A stretch of 64,000 nucleotides of DNA from Streptomyces bluensis. Its GTDB lineage: Bacteria; Actinomycetota; Actinomycetes; Streptomycetales; Streptomycetaceae. The notes beneath the pieces were generated by a model, which saw only the letters and a program-made list of their open reading frames with translations, was not told where the DNA came from and did not search any database. The DNA is taken from contig NZ_BMVM01000015.1 in NCBI RefSeq assembly GCF_014650715.1, forward strand, positions 1 through 64,000, read 5' to 3'. Numbering within the stretch: position 1 is the stretch's first letter; each line of letters opens with the position of its first letter. Below, piece after piece: positions 35,721 through 43,802 of the stretch. Both the position numbers and the translations under genes were made by a program.

Positions 35721-36398
35721 GTGATCAAGAACCTCAAACGCGCCGCTCTTGCGGCCGCACTCCTCGCCATGCCCTTCGCGGCACCCGCTCCAGCCCATGC
35801 GCAGGAACGTTTCTCCGTGGCAGTGACCCTCCCGGTGACGGCCGCGGTCCATGCCCTCCCCCTCGCGGCGGAGGCGCGGGACGGCTACCAGCGCACGAGC
35901 TTCCGACACTGGAACGCGGGCAAGAACCCCACCGACGGCTGCAACACCCGAGCGGAGGTCCTGCTCTCCGAGGCCGTCGACCCACCCGCGGTCCTGCCGG
36001 GCTGCAAGCTGTCCGGAGGCCGCTGGTGGTCGTACTACGACTCCAAGTGGCTGACCGCCGCCTCCGCCCTGGACATCGACCATATGGTGCCGCTCGCCGA
36101 GGCCTGGGACTCCGGGGCCTCGCAGTGGACCGCGAAGCGTCGCGAGGCTTACGCCAACGACCTCGGCGCCCCGACGTCCCTGGTCGCCGTCTCCGCGGCC
36201 TCCAACCGCAGCAAGGCCGACCAGGACCCGGCCGAGTGGCTGCCGCCGGCCACCGACGTCGCGTGCCGGTACACCTCGGAGTGGATCGCGACCAAGCTTC
36301 GCTGGGAACTCACCGCCGACACCGTCGAACGTGAAGCGCTCACCCGACTCGCGGACGCGTGCCCCGGCACGACCGTGACGTACGAACCCGCCCTGTAG
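35721..36398 (+). CDS. Secreted HNH nuclease (DUF1524/HNH family)
   Basis: This 225-residue protein has a Sec signal peptide (about residues 1-27, cleavage after AHA). The catalytic beta-beta-alpha-metal region is visible as DIDHMVPLAEAWDSGA (residues 118-133), with His121 as general base, followed by NDLGAPTSLVAVSAASNRSK, whose Asn helps bind the metal. Paired Cys residues fit an exported protein. Such nucleases are common in Streptomyces and degrade extracellular DNA, possibly during mycelial death. It starts with GTG 35721. Confidence 0.88.
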   Translation: MIKNLKRAALAAALLAMPFAAPAPAHAQERFSVAVTLPVTAAVHALPLAAEARDGYQRTSFRHWNAGKNPTDGCNTRAEVLLSEAVDPPAVLPGCKLSGGRWWSYYDSKWLTAASALDIDHMVPLAEAWDSGASQWTAKRREAYANDLGAPTSLVAVSAASNRSKADQDPAEWLPPATDVACRYTSEWIATKLRWELTADTVEREALTRLADACPGTTVTYEPAL

Positions 36399-36507
36399 GA
36401 CCAACGGCGTACCGGGTTGGCTCTACGTCGTCGGAGGCCGACCTCGCTCCAGCCGGACGACCACGGCGGGGGCGAGGCGGCGTACGTCGCGGGCGGTGCG
36501 TCGACCG

Positions 36508-36912
36508 TCAGGCGTCGCCCTCGGTCTGGGACACCCCACTCGGGGACCCCTCACGCTGAGCGCCCTCACTCGAAGACCCCTCACTCGGAGACTCCGCGCT
36601 CTGAGATCCTCCATTCGGAGATCCCTGGGAGTCCCCATTCTGAGAGTCCCCATTCTGCGAGCCCCCGCCCTGGGTTTTGCACTGCTCCCGCGCTCTTGTG
36701 GTGTTCGCGGGCCCGAATACCACAGTCCAGAGAACGTCCTCAAGGCCCTGCTTCCTCTTGACGGTCACCGCGCATGTGTCCTGAACAAGCGCTGGGGCGG
36801 TTTGGGCCGCGGCAGACGAGGCGAAGGTCATGGCTGCCACGAGGCCGATGACGGCAGCGGCAGCGGAGCGTGCGAAGGATCGGTGCGCAGAGCGCGATCG
36901 CGGAGTCTTCAT
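36508..36912 (-). CDS. Small secreted protein with Ser/Gly/Gln-rich repeat tail
   Basis: This 134-residue product has a clear signal peptide (FARSAAAAVIGLVAAMTFASS, cleavage near AAAQ) and a short domain with two Cys residues (VQDTCAVTVKRKQGLEDVLW and AREQC). The C-terminal tail is made of repeated NGDSQ, GGSQ and EGSSS units encoded by 15-bp repeats (about 36530-36670). The function is unknown. ATG 36912 is chosen because it places the signal peptide at the N-terminus. Confidence 0.65.
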   Translation of the reverse strand: MKTPRSRSAHRSFARSAAAAVIGLVAAMTFASSAAAQTAPALVQDTCAVTVKRKQGLEDVLWTVVFGPANTTRAREQCKTQGGGSQNGDSQNGDSQGSPNGGSQSAESPSEGSSSEGAQREGSPSGVSQTEGDA

Positions 36913-37044
36913 GATCACACTGTGGGCGGAGCAAACACGGGGAGGAAGGCTGACAGTCCTCGCGCGGTCAATTCGACCCGATCGTGTGATCCGCCAACCG
37001 ATGCCTGACCGCACGGAGGGAGTAACAGCGGGAGTAACAGCTCC

Positions 37045-37155
37045 TCATTGGGCGCTTGCGGCGGGACGGACGACGATCTCGTTGACGTCGACCTGCGCAG
37101 GCTGGGCAACGGTGTAGGCAATGGCCTCCGCGATGGCCGAGGCGGGCAGCGCCAC
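37045..37155 (-). pseudogene. C-terminal fragment of a short-chain dehydrogenase
   Basis: The last 34 codons read LPASAIAEAIAYTVAQPAQV then VDVNEIVVRPAASAQ, which is the C-terminal end of an SDR of the clavaldehyde-dehydrogenase/YdfG-like type. The rest of the gene (about 210 codons) is missing. At about 37155 the sequence changes abruptly into a fragment of another gene on the opposite strand. Confidence 0.65.
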
Positions 37156-37413
37156 GGCGCGGTCGGCTACCTCCTCAAGGACCGCGTCAGCGCCGTCGGT
37201 GAGTTCGTCGACGCGGTTGCCCAGGTCGCCGCGGGCGCGACGGTGGTGGACCCCGAAGTGGTCGGCCAACTCCTCAACCTCCGCCGCGATCCCCTGCGAC
37301 GCCTCTGTACGTCACCGAAGCAGCAGTCAACAAGAACGTCAGCAACATCCTTCAGAAACTCGACCTCCACCTCTACGGCCGGGGACACCGCCGCGTCCTC
37401 GCACCGCAACTGA
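37156..37413 (+). pseudogene. Degraded LuxR-type response regulator fragment
   Basis: GYLLKDRVSAVGEFVDAVAQ and GATVVDPEVVGQLLNLRRDPLRRL match the end of a NarL/LuxR receiver and the linker. After a deletion and frame change near 37302, VTEAAVNKNVSNILQKLDL, the recognition helix of the HTH, continues in another frame. Both the N-terminal receiver and the first part of the HTH are lost. It is fused to the SDR fragment, which marks a deletion or insertion scar. Confidence 0.7.
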
Positions 37414-37473
37414 GACGGAAAGCGAGACGGGGCCCGACGAAGGCCCCGACCGGCGAACGGTCGAAGGTGGTGG

Positions 37474-37514
37474 ACGGTGCTGAACGGCAGCGAATGCAAT
37501 CAGAACTGCAACCA
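37474..37514. repeat. 41-bp arm-like repeat, copy 1
   Basis: This segment, from ACGGTGCTG to TGCAATCAGAACTGCAACCA, matches 39406-39446 at 35 of 41 positions. The other copy lies in the arm beside the tRNA-Ser fragment, so this one may mark a former element end whose att core has been lost. Confidence 0.6.
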
Positions 37515-37530
37515 GGGGTTCAGTTCCTGC

Positions 37531-38952
37531 TCACGCCCTGAGCCAGGCACCGAGCAGTTCCTCGGGGCCGTACACAGCCTGAAGGCCGGAACAACCGGCC
37601 CCGCTGCGGGAGACCGCCACGAGCGGTACCGGCTCGTCGGTGATCGCCGCCCGGTGCTTCTGCAGTGCGGCCAGGTCGTGGCTGTCGAACGCGGAGTTCT
37701 CCAGCCACTTGATCGAGCCGAGGAAAAGCAACTGCTGTGCCACCGGCTGCCGGTCGGCCCCCACCACGTCGATTTCGACGTCGTTGCTGCGGGTCCAGTA
37801 CCCACCGATGGCCGGAGCGGCGGGAAGGAGCCCGTCCGGCAGGAGACGGGCGAGGGATTCCCGGACCAGGGGCTCGATCGCGCGGCCCCGCCAGCTCGTC
37901 CACTGCTCCTTGATCCGGCTCAGCGTGAGATCTCCCCGCATCCGCTCGATCTCCGCCATGTGTGGATCCAGAAACGCGAGCCAGAAGCGCAGGTAGGGGT
38001 CTGCCACCCGGTAGCGGCGTTCCTTCGACGGCCTCAGCGAGAGCGGCAGCTCCGCGGCCACGACCCTTTTCTCGGTCAGGACGTCGGTGGCTCGGGTGAG
38101 AGTGGTGTGGGCGATACCGCCCGCCGCGCGAGCGATGTTGGTGAAGGTTCGTTCCCCGGATCCGATGGCCCGCAGGACCTCCCTGCTCATTGCCCGCGGT
38201 GGAAATTCCGCGGCCAGTGAGCGTTCGGCGGAGACGAGCAGCGCCGAGATCGGGTTGTCCAGCGAGTCGCGGAGGAACTCCCACACATCGGCTCCGGCCC
38301 GCCACTCGGCGCAGATCAGTGGGAGACCGCCCGTGATCAGAGCGGCGTCGAACGCGGCCGCAGGAGACAGGTCGAGCATCTCGCCGATGTCGGCCGGGTT
38401 CAGGGGCCCCACGACCATCTCCCGGCCACGCTGGTGAAAGGGACGGTCGTAGCTGTTCAACGCCTCCATCATCGACAGATCGGACCCGACCAGGAGGAGA
38501 AGCACCGGCTTGCGGCTGAGCAGCCGGTCCCACGCCCGCTGCAGCATGCCCTCGAAGGCGTCGATGCGGTCCATGAGATACGGGACCTCGTCGATGACGA
38601 AGACGCTGGGGGTGTCGTCGGGCAGGACCTCCGCAAGCAGCCTGAATGCCGCATTCCACTGCGTCGGTGTTTCCTCCGAGAACAGTCCCCGCTCGGGAAG
38701 GGTGGATCTGGCGACGGCGTCGAGCAGTTCGGTCAGTTCGTCCTCCGCCGTGCCGCCCGCCGCGGTGAAGAAGAGGTACGGCGTCTCGGTACGCCGGAGG
38801 AATTCCTCGACGAGGCTGGACTTGCCGACCCGCCGCCTTCCCCGCATGAGGATGCACTGCCCCGGTTTCGCCGACCCGACGGCATCGTGAACCGCCTGCA
38901 AGGCGTTGCCCAGCACGCTCAGTTCGCGGTCCCGCCCGATGAAACGACGCAT
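37531..38952 (-). CDS. Archaeal-type ATPase (AAA, DUF234 C-terminal domain)
   Basis: This 473-residue protein starts FIGRDRELSVLGNAL and has Walker A GRRRVGKSSLVEEF (about residues 39-52) and Walker B VFVIDEVPYL (about 117-126). An Arg-finger region and a C-terminal DUF234 domain follow (about 330-450, with RRYRVADPYLRFWLAFLDPH and the nuclease-like segment NDVEIDVVGAD ... LLFLGSIKW). DUF234 ATPases are common in archaea and sporadic in bacteria, often mobile. The function is unknown, but the C-terminal part is a PD-(D/E)XK-like fold in this family. ATG 38952 has GGGGAG upstream. The large palindrome at 38972-39008 lies in its leader. Confidence 0.85.
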   Translation of the reverse strand: MRRFIGRDRELSVLGNALQAVHDAVGSAKPGQCILMRGRRRVGKSSLVEEFLRRTETPYLFFTAAGGTAEDELTELLDAVARSTLPERGLFSEETPTQWNAAFRLLAEVLPDDTPSVFVIDEVPYLMDRIDAFEGMLQRAWDRLLSRKPVLLLLVGSDLSMMEALNSYDRPFHQRGREMVVGPLNPADIGEMLDLSPAAAFDAALITGGLPLICAEWRAGADVWEFLRDSLDNPISALLVSAERSLAAEFPPRAMSREVLRAIGSGERTFTNIARAAGGIAHTTLTRATDVLTEKRVVAAELPLSLRPSKERRYRVADPYLRFWLAFLDPHMAEIERMRGDLTLSRIKEQWTSWRGRAIEPLVRESLARLLPDGLLPAAPAIGGYWTRSNDVEIDVVGADRQPVAQQLLFLGSIKWLENSAFDSHDLAALQKHRAAITDEPVPLVAVSRSGAGCSGLQAVYGPEELLGAWLRA

Positions 38953-38971
38953 GTACGCTCCCCGCGCGGAG

Positions 38972-39008
38972 ATGGTATCGATGGAGATAGTATCTCCATT
39001 GATACCAT
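38972..39008. promoter_or_regulatory. 37-bp near-perfect palindrome in the ATPase leader
   Basis: ATGGTATCGATGGAGATA (38972-38989) and TATCTCCATTGATACCAT (38991-39008) are 18-base arms with one mismatch around a single central base. Each arm has two box-like halves, ATGGTATC and ATGGAGATA. It lies 20 bases before the ATPase start and is far more AT-rich than its surroundings. It is a strong candidate operator. As RNA it would be a nearly loopless hairpin. Confidence 0.75.
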
Positions 39009-39039
39009 TGCCCTCGCATTCGGCCATGAGGCTCATGAC

Positions 39040-39172
39040 GCTGTGGATGCCGGAGAGGTTGAAAACCCGCTCGTCGTCTCGCAGGTGGCACCAGGCTTCG
39101 AGGTGGGGCGGGACGAGCATGAGGCGGCTGAGGGTGCGCACCGTCCGGTTCCCCGCTGTCGCGACGTATCGG
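39040..39172 (-). other. Possible WYL-domain-like remnant upstream of the ATPase
   Basis: The frame upstream of and in phase with the ATPase encodes VRTLSRLMLVPPHLEAWCHL followed by RDDERVFNLSGIHSV, reminiscent of the C-terminal end of WYL regulatory domains. No start codon with a good ribosome binding site or matching N-terminal part is visible. It could be a remnant, or an N-terminal extension of the ATPase read through the palindrome. This is a weak call. Confidence 0.25.
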
Positions 39173-39207
39173 CTGTAAACGCAACCAAAGATGCAACCGG
39201 TCCACAC

Positions 39208-39243
39208 CGAAGAGCCGAGCCACGACTGTGGCTCGGCTCTTCG
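39208..39243 (-). terminator. tRNA-type terminator at the 39.3-kb att copy
   Basis: CGAAGAGCCGAGCCAC (39208-39223) pairs perfectly with GTGGCTCGGCTCTTCG (39228-39243) around GACT. In the orientation of the tRNA-Ser fragment it follows the 3' end by about 20 bases, as a tRNA terminator should. The neighbouring segment TTTCGCCTNTTCAGGCG is shared with the 45-kb copy. Confidence 0.85.
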
Positions 39244-39262
39244 TTTCGCCTCTTCAGGCGGC

Positions 39263-39317
39263 TGCGGAGGATACGAGATTCGAACTCGTGAGGGGTTGCC
39301 CCCAACACGCTTTCCAA
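39263..39317 (-). repeat. att core: 3' half of tRNA-Ser(GGA), copy 1
   Basis: Read leftward, this 55-base segment begins in the anticodon loop (TTGGAAA, anticodon GGA). It contains the anticodon stem 3' strand GCGTG, the long variable arm, the T arm ACGAG-TTCGAAT-CTCGT and the acceptor strand ATCCTCC with discriminator G. The 5' half of the tRNA is absent, so it is not a functional gene. It is identical to 45077-45131 and marks an integration site. Confidence 0.92.
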
Positions 39318-39405
39318 ATGTTCGTCCGGGGGTGTTCGTCCGGGGGTTCGGGGACGCTCGGGGACGTCCTGACCTGCGGTGCAGCGGGTGCGGGCGGAGC
39401 TTCTG

Positions 39406-39446
39406 AACGGTGCTGTACGCCGGTGAGTGCAACCAGAACTGCAACC
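39406..39446. repeat. 41-bp arm-like repeat, copy 2
   Basis: This is related to 37474-37514 (35 of 41 bases identical) and ends in TGCAACCAGAACTGCAACCA. Similar GCAACC...TGCARCC pairs also stand left of both att cores, at 39181-39199 and 44994-45012. The motif therefore recurs at element ends and may be an integrase or excisionase arm site, or the 3' end of old integrase genes. Between the att core and this copy, TGTTCGTCCGGGGG occurs twice in tandem (39319-39347). Confidence 0.5.
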
Positions 39447-39513
39447 ACGGAAGCGGAGCGGCGTGAGTGTCCAGCTTCTGCTCGTGGCTCCTGGTCGGCG
39501 GGGAATCGCCTCC

Positions 39514-40749
39514 TTACTCCCCGTTCTGCGACCAGGCCGCGGTGAGCGCGGTGACCGGGTCACTGTCGGCTGGTGCTGCGGGCCACCATTCGCCGTCGTC
39601 GTCCTGGAGGTAGGGGTACCAGCGGGCGTCGGGACCCAGACGCAGCTGGATGCCGAGGTGGGTGAGGGTGAGGCGGTTGCGCCAGGTTCTGAGGTGTGTG
39701 AGGGAGTCGGTCATCTCGGCGAGGGCCGCGTCCAGGGCGGCGCGGGTGGCCTTCATCACCTTCGGGTCGGGGGTGTGGGGGTGTTCGGCGACGGTGATGC
39801 CGGTGGGGCCGCCGTGGCGCCAGGCGCGGGTGAGGCGTGCGAAGGCAGTGGGGTTGGCGCCGGTGTTCTGGATCAGGTGGTGGAACCACTCGGGTCCGGG
39901 GTTGCTCGCGGCGATGCGCACGGCGTCCTGGTGCTGGGTCAGGTGCAGGTCGGCGGTGTCGCCCGCGAGGAGCCGGGCGGCGCGCGCGGTGGTGTCGGCC
40001 ATGAGGCGTTCCAGGTCCGCGGAGGCCAGGCCGGTGCCGGGTGGCGGGACGACGGGCAGTGCTGTGGTGTGGGCGGCGGGTTCCGGGAGTTCGGGCAGTT
40101 CGGGCGGCTCTTCGGCCCAGCGGGCGTACGCGGCGGCGGCCGGGATGTCGGCCGGCGCCGGTGGGGAGGGGGTCTCCTGTGCTGCCGTACGGAGTGCGCG
40201 CAGCTGGGCGAACACCTCCTCGCGACCGCGGCCGCGCAGTGCGAAGAGCACGAACGGGTCGGCGTCGATGGTGGCGGCGATGGCGTAGCAGAGCGCGGCG
40301 GCGTGCTTGCAGGGGTATCCCCAGTCGGGGCAGGAACACTCCGGATCGAGCTCGGTGGGCAGTGGGAGCAGTGGGACGCCTGCGTGCCGGGCGTCGTCTA
40401 CGAGTTCGGCGGGCATCTCGTCGTCGAGAAGTGCTGCGAGGTGCCCGGCGCGGCCCGCGATCGTGTCGAGCAGGGTGTCCCACTGAAGGTCGGTGAGGAC
40501 GGGCAGGTGGACTGAGGAGCGGTACGGGCGCGGGCGGCTGCCCTGGACAGCGGCATTGACCTGGCCCGGAGCGACGGTGACCGGGCCGACCATGCCTTTG
40601 CGGGCGTAGGTGCGTCCGCGCGAGAGCCGTCCGGCGTCCAGGGTGGAATCCTCCAGGGCGGCCACCCATGCCTGGCCCCACCAGGTCGCGGCGAAGGCTC
40701 GCTTGCCGCGGGCGGGCGCACGGCGCGGGCCGGGGACAGCGGGGCTCAT
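39514..40749 (-). CDS. SWIM zinc finger protein
   Basis: This 411-residue protein has a SWIM zinc finger, CSCPDWGYPCKHAAALCY (about residues 138-155), with the Cys-x-Cys and Cys-x-His ligands intact. The rest is helical, with WWGQAWVAALEDSTLDAGRL near the start, a family signature. SWIM proteins of this type are encoded beside SNF2 helicases in many bacteria and are thought to help them act on DNA. The start at the ATG at 40749 overlaps the SNF2 stop (ATGA), which shows coupling. Confidence 0.88.
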   Translation of the reverse strand: MSPAVPGPRRAPARGKRAFAATWWGQAWVAALEDSTLDAGRLSRGRTYARKGMVGPVTVAPGQVNAAVQGSRPRPYRSSVHLPVLTDLQWDTLLDTIAGRAGHLAALLDDEMPAELVDDARHAGVPLLPLPTELDPECSCPDWGYPCKHAAALCYAIAATIDADPFVLFALRGRGREEVFAQLRALRTAAQETPSPPAPADIPAAAAYARWAEEPPELPELPEPAAHTTALPVVPPPGTGLASADLERLMADTTARAARLLAGDTADLHLTQHQDAVRIAASNPGPEWFHHLIQNTGANPTAFARLTRAWRHGGPTGITVAEHPHTPDPKVMKATRAALDAALAEMTDSLTHLRTWRNRLTLTHLGIQLRLGPDARWYPYLQDDDGEWWPAAPADSDPVTALTAAWSQNGE

Positions 40750-43619
40750 GACTGCCTCCCCAGGGCGACGAGTTCGGCGAGGTCGGCGTCGGACAGTTCG
40801 GTCAGGGCTGCCTCGCCGGAGCCGACGACGGCGTCGGCGAGGGTGCGCTTGGCTTCGAGCAGCTTCGCTACCTTGTCCTCCACGGTTCCCTCCGCGAGGA
40901 GCTTGTGTACCTGGACGGGTTTGTCCTGTCCGATGCGGTAGGCGCGGTCGGTGGCCTGGTCCTCGACGGCCGGGTTCCACCAGCGGTCGTAGTGCACGAC
41001 GTGAGTGGCGCGGGTGAGGTTGAGTCCGGTGCCCGCCGCCTTCAACGACAGCAGGAAAACCGGCACTTCACCGCGCTGGAAGCGGTCCACCATCTCCTCG
41101 CGCTGCGCGACGGGGGTGGCACCGTGCAGGAAGAGAGCGGGGACGCCGCGCTCTGCGAGGTGCTTCTCCAGCAGAGCCGCCATCTGTTTGTACTGCGTGA
41201 AGACCAGCACGGATTCGCCTTCGGCGGTGATGGTGTCAAGAAGTTCGTCGAGCAGATCGAGCTTGCCGGAGCGGCCCCGCAGCGGAGTGGACTGGCGCAG
41301 GTACTGGGCGGGATGGTTGCAGATTTGCTTCAGCGCGGTGAGCAGTTTCAGCACGAGGCCGCGCCGGGCAATGCCCTCGGATTTCTCGATCTTCGCCATG
41401 GTCTCGCGGACCTGTGCCTCGTACAGGCTGGTCTGCTCGGCCGTCAGCGGGACGACGCGGTCGGTCTCGGTCTTGGGCGGCAGTTCGGGCGCGATGCCGG
41501 GGTCGGACTTCTTGCGGCGCAACAGGAAGGGACGTACGAGACGGGTCAGGCGCTCGGCTGCCTCGGGATCCTTGCCCGCCTCGATGGCGCGGGCATGCCG
41601 GTCACGGAAGGCGGTGAGTGTGCCGAGGAGCCCGGGGGTGGTCCAGTCGAGCAGGGCCCACAGCTCGGAGAGGTTGTTCTCCACGGGGGTGCCGGTGAGA
41701 GCGACGCGGGCGTGGGCGGGCAGGGCGCGCAGTTCGCGGGCGGTGACGGCGTAGGGGTTCTTGACGTGCTGGGCCTCGTCGGCGGCCACCAGCGACCAAG
41801 TTGTCTCGGCAAGCACTTCGCGGTCGCGGCGCAGCACCCCGTAGGTGACCAGGACGATCTCGTCGCTGGTCAGGTCCTTGAGGTGGCGGTCACCGCCGTG
41901 GTAACGGCGTACGGGTGCGGACGGTGCGAATCTGGCGGCCTCGCGCTGCCAGTTGCCGAGCAGGGAGGCCGGGCAGACGACAAGGGTGGGGCCGGCGGTG
42001 GTGGGCTCGCTCTGGCGGTGCAGGTGCAGAGCGAGCAAGGTGATGGTCTTGCCCAGGCCCATGTCGTCGGCGAGACAGCCGCCGAGGCCGAGTGCGCACA
42101 TCTCGGCCAGCCAGGCCAGGCCCCGCTTCTGGTACTCGCGCAACGTGGCCTTGAGAGCGGCGGGCTGGGGCACGGGGGTGCGGGACTCGGGGTCGCGGAT
42201 ACGAGCGACCAAGTCGCCGAGCGCACCGACCGCCGCACAGGGGACCCGGTCGCCGTCCCGCTCGGCCTCGCCGGTCAGCGCGGCGCTCAACGCCTCCATG
42301 GGGGTGAGCGGTTCCATCCGGCGGCGCTTGGCGCGGGCCACCAGCTTCCGGTCGGCGACCACCCACTGGTCGCGAAGTCGGACGAGGGGGCGGCGTGACT
42401 CTGCGAGGGCATCCATCTCGGCCTCGGTGAGCGGCTCGCCACCAAGGGAGACCTGCCAGCGGAAGTCGAGGAGGGCCTCGGTGTCCAGCAGGCCGCCCGC
42501 GGTGGAACCGGGGGCGGCGCGCTGCCCGATCTCCGCGGTCGTGGTGAGTGCCTTGACCAGTTCGCGCGGCCAGTGCACGTCGACACCGGCCGCGCGCAGC
42601 GCGTCCGTGGCGTCCCCAAGGAGTTCGAAGGCTTCGTCGTCGGTCAACCGGAGCTGATCGGGAGCGGCTTCGTTGAGCAGTCTTTGCAGCGGAGGCCAGG
42701 CGCGGGCGCCGCGACGCAGGGCGAGCAGGGTCTCGGTCTCGGCGCGCGGGCCGAGCAGCCGCTCCACTTCGGTCGGCTCGCTCCACAGCCGTGCGGCCTC
42801 GATGACGAGCGCCGGGTCCGCCGCGGTGTGCAGTTGCAGGACGGCCCGGAACTGCCGTCGGCGTCCGTCGGGTACGTCGACGCGCAGGGAGACACTGACC
42901 TCGGCGGTGAGCGCCGCCTGGGTTTCCTCGGCCCATTCACGCAAGGTGGGCACGGCACGGGCCTCGCGCCAGGCGTACGGCAGCGCTCCCATGGCGAGCG
43001 GCGCGGCCGGCGTACGGACCAGATCATCGGCGACCGCGTCGCAGAACTGGCGTACCAGCGCAGCCGGTTCGGCGATCCGTACCGGTGCAGGGCCAGGCTC
43101 GGGCAGGCAGTGGGCGTGCGGCGGGAAAGCGGCGGCCAGGGCGTCCAGCGACTGGCGCTGGGCGGCGGTGCAGGGACCCACCTGCCAGGTGTCGTAACCG
43201 GCGGGGGTGAGGGCCGGGTGGAAGCGGCCGTCGGCGAGCAGCCGCAGCGCCAAGCGAGTGGCGGCCTGCCAGGCGGCGCCGGAGGGATGCGTCGGCTCCG
43301 CATTGGCCAGGGCGGAGACAGCGACGGCGACAGGCAGCGCGTAACCCTCGACCCTGCGCCGCCTGACCGAGCGGCCGTGCGGCAGGACCAGCTCCACCGT
43401 CTCGGTCTCCAGGCCGGTGGGCGCCATACAGTCTCCGGCTGCTGCCCCGGTCGGCTTCCACAGCAGCAGCCGCCCAAGGCGGGCGGGCTCACCGGGCAGG
43501 AACACCGCCGCCCAGCCGTCGCCGAGCAGCTCCCTCACGAAGGCGGATGTTTCCTGCCGGGCCAGCGGCGGTGCGCTCCTCATGCCCGTACTCGGCTCTC
43601 GTACGACGGCTCGTGCCAC
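40746..43619 (-). CDS. SNF2-family DEAD/DEAH-box helicase
   Basis: This is a protein of about 957 residues with an N-terminal bacterial SNF2 accessory domain (about 1-450). The ATPase core has Walker A LADDMGLGKTITLL, motif II VAADEAQHVKN (DEAQ in place of DEAH, usual for bacterial SNF2), motif III ALTGTPVENNLSELW, motif V LKAAGTGLNLTRA and motif VI RAYRIGQDKPV. It translocates on double-stranded DNA in related systems. The start is GTG 43619 or ATG 43583, and neither has a decisive ribosome binding site. It forms a coupled pair with the SWIM gene. The role is unknown, but both repair and defence have been suggested for such pairs. Confidence 0.88.
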   Translation of the reverse strand: MARAVVREPSTGMRSAPPLARQETSAFVRELLGDGWAAVFLPGEPARLGRLLLWKPTGAAAGDCMAPTGLETETVELVLPHGRSVRRRRVEGYALPVAVAVSALANAEPTHPSGAAWQAATRLALRLLADGRFHPALTPAGYDTWQVGPCTAAQRQSLDALAAAFPPHAHCLPEPGPAPVRIAEPAALVRQFCDAVADDLVRTPAAPLAMGALPYAWREARAVPTLREWAEETQAALTAEVSVSLRVDVPDGRRRQFRAVLQLHTAADPALVIEAARLWSEPTEVERLLGPRAETETLLALRRGARAWPPLQRLLNEAAPDQLRLTDDEAFELLGDATDALRAAGVDVHWPRELVKALTTTAEIGQRAAPGSTAGGLLDTEALLDFRWQVSLGGEPLTEAEMDALAESRRPLVRLRDQWVVADRKLVARAKRRRMEPLTPMEALSAALTGEAERDGDRVPCAAVGALGDLVARIRDPESRTPVPQPAALKATLREYQKRGLAWLAEMCALGLGGCLADDMGLGKTITLLALHLHRQSEPTTAGPTLVVCPASLLGNWQREAARFAPSAPVRRYHGGDRHLKDLTSDEIVLVTYGVLRRDREVLAETTWSLVAADEAQHVKNPYAVTARELRALPAHARVALTGTPVENNLSELWALLDWTTPGLLGTLTAFRDRHARAIEAGKDPEAAERLTRLVRPFLLRRKKSDPGIAPELPPKTETDRVVPLTAEQTSLYEAQVRETMAKIEKSEGIARRGLVLKLLTALKQICNHPAQYLRQSTPLRGRSGKLDLLDELLDTITAEGESVLVFTQYKQMAALLEKHLAERGVPALFLHGATPVAQREEMVDRFQRGEVPVFLLSLKAAGTGLNLTRATHVVHYDRWWNPAVEDQATDRAYRIGQDKPVQVHKLLAEGTVEDKVAKLLEAKRTLADAVVGSGEAALTELSDADLAELVALGRQS

Positions 43620-43802
43620 TCTCTTCCGCCCTGTCGCTTGCCGGACCCTCCCCCGGCCCGCTCACCACCGAACCCCATCAGGCGACGTCACACGCTGGCA
43701 ACCGCGGGCCTTTGCTTGACTGCTGGCGACGACGCAACGGCGGATATGCCGCTGCTGAACACAGCGGTCCTCAACCGTACGGTGCAGCGCTACGGTGAGG
43801 CC

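Noticed and set aside
1..37000. A secondary-metabolite gene cluster
   Set aside because: No polyketide synthase, NRPS, terpene or RiPP genes are present. The isolated oxidoreductases, cupin and exporters do not form a pathway.
39263..39317. A functional tRNA-Ser gene at 39.3 kb or 45.1 kb
   Set aside because: Only the 3' half from the anticodon loop onward is present. The sequence on the 5' side does not pair with the acceptor or anticodon strands.
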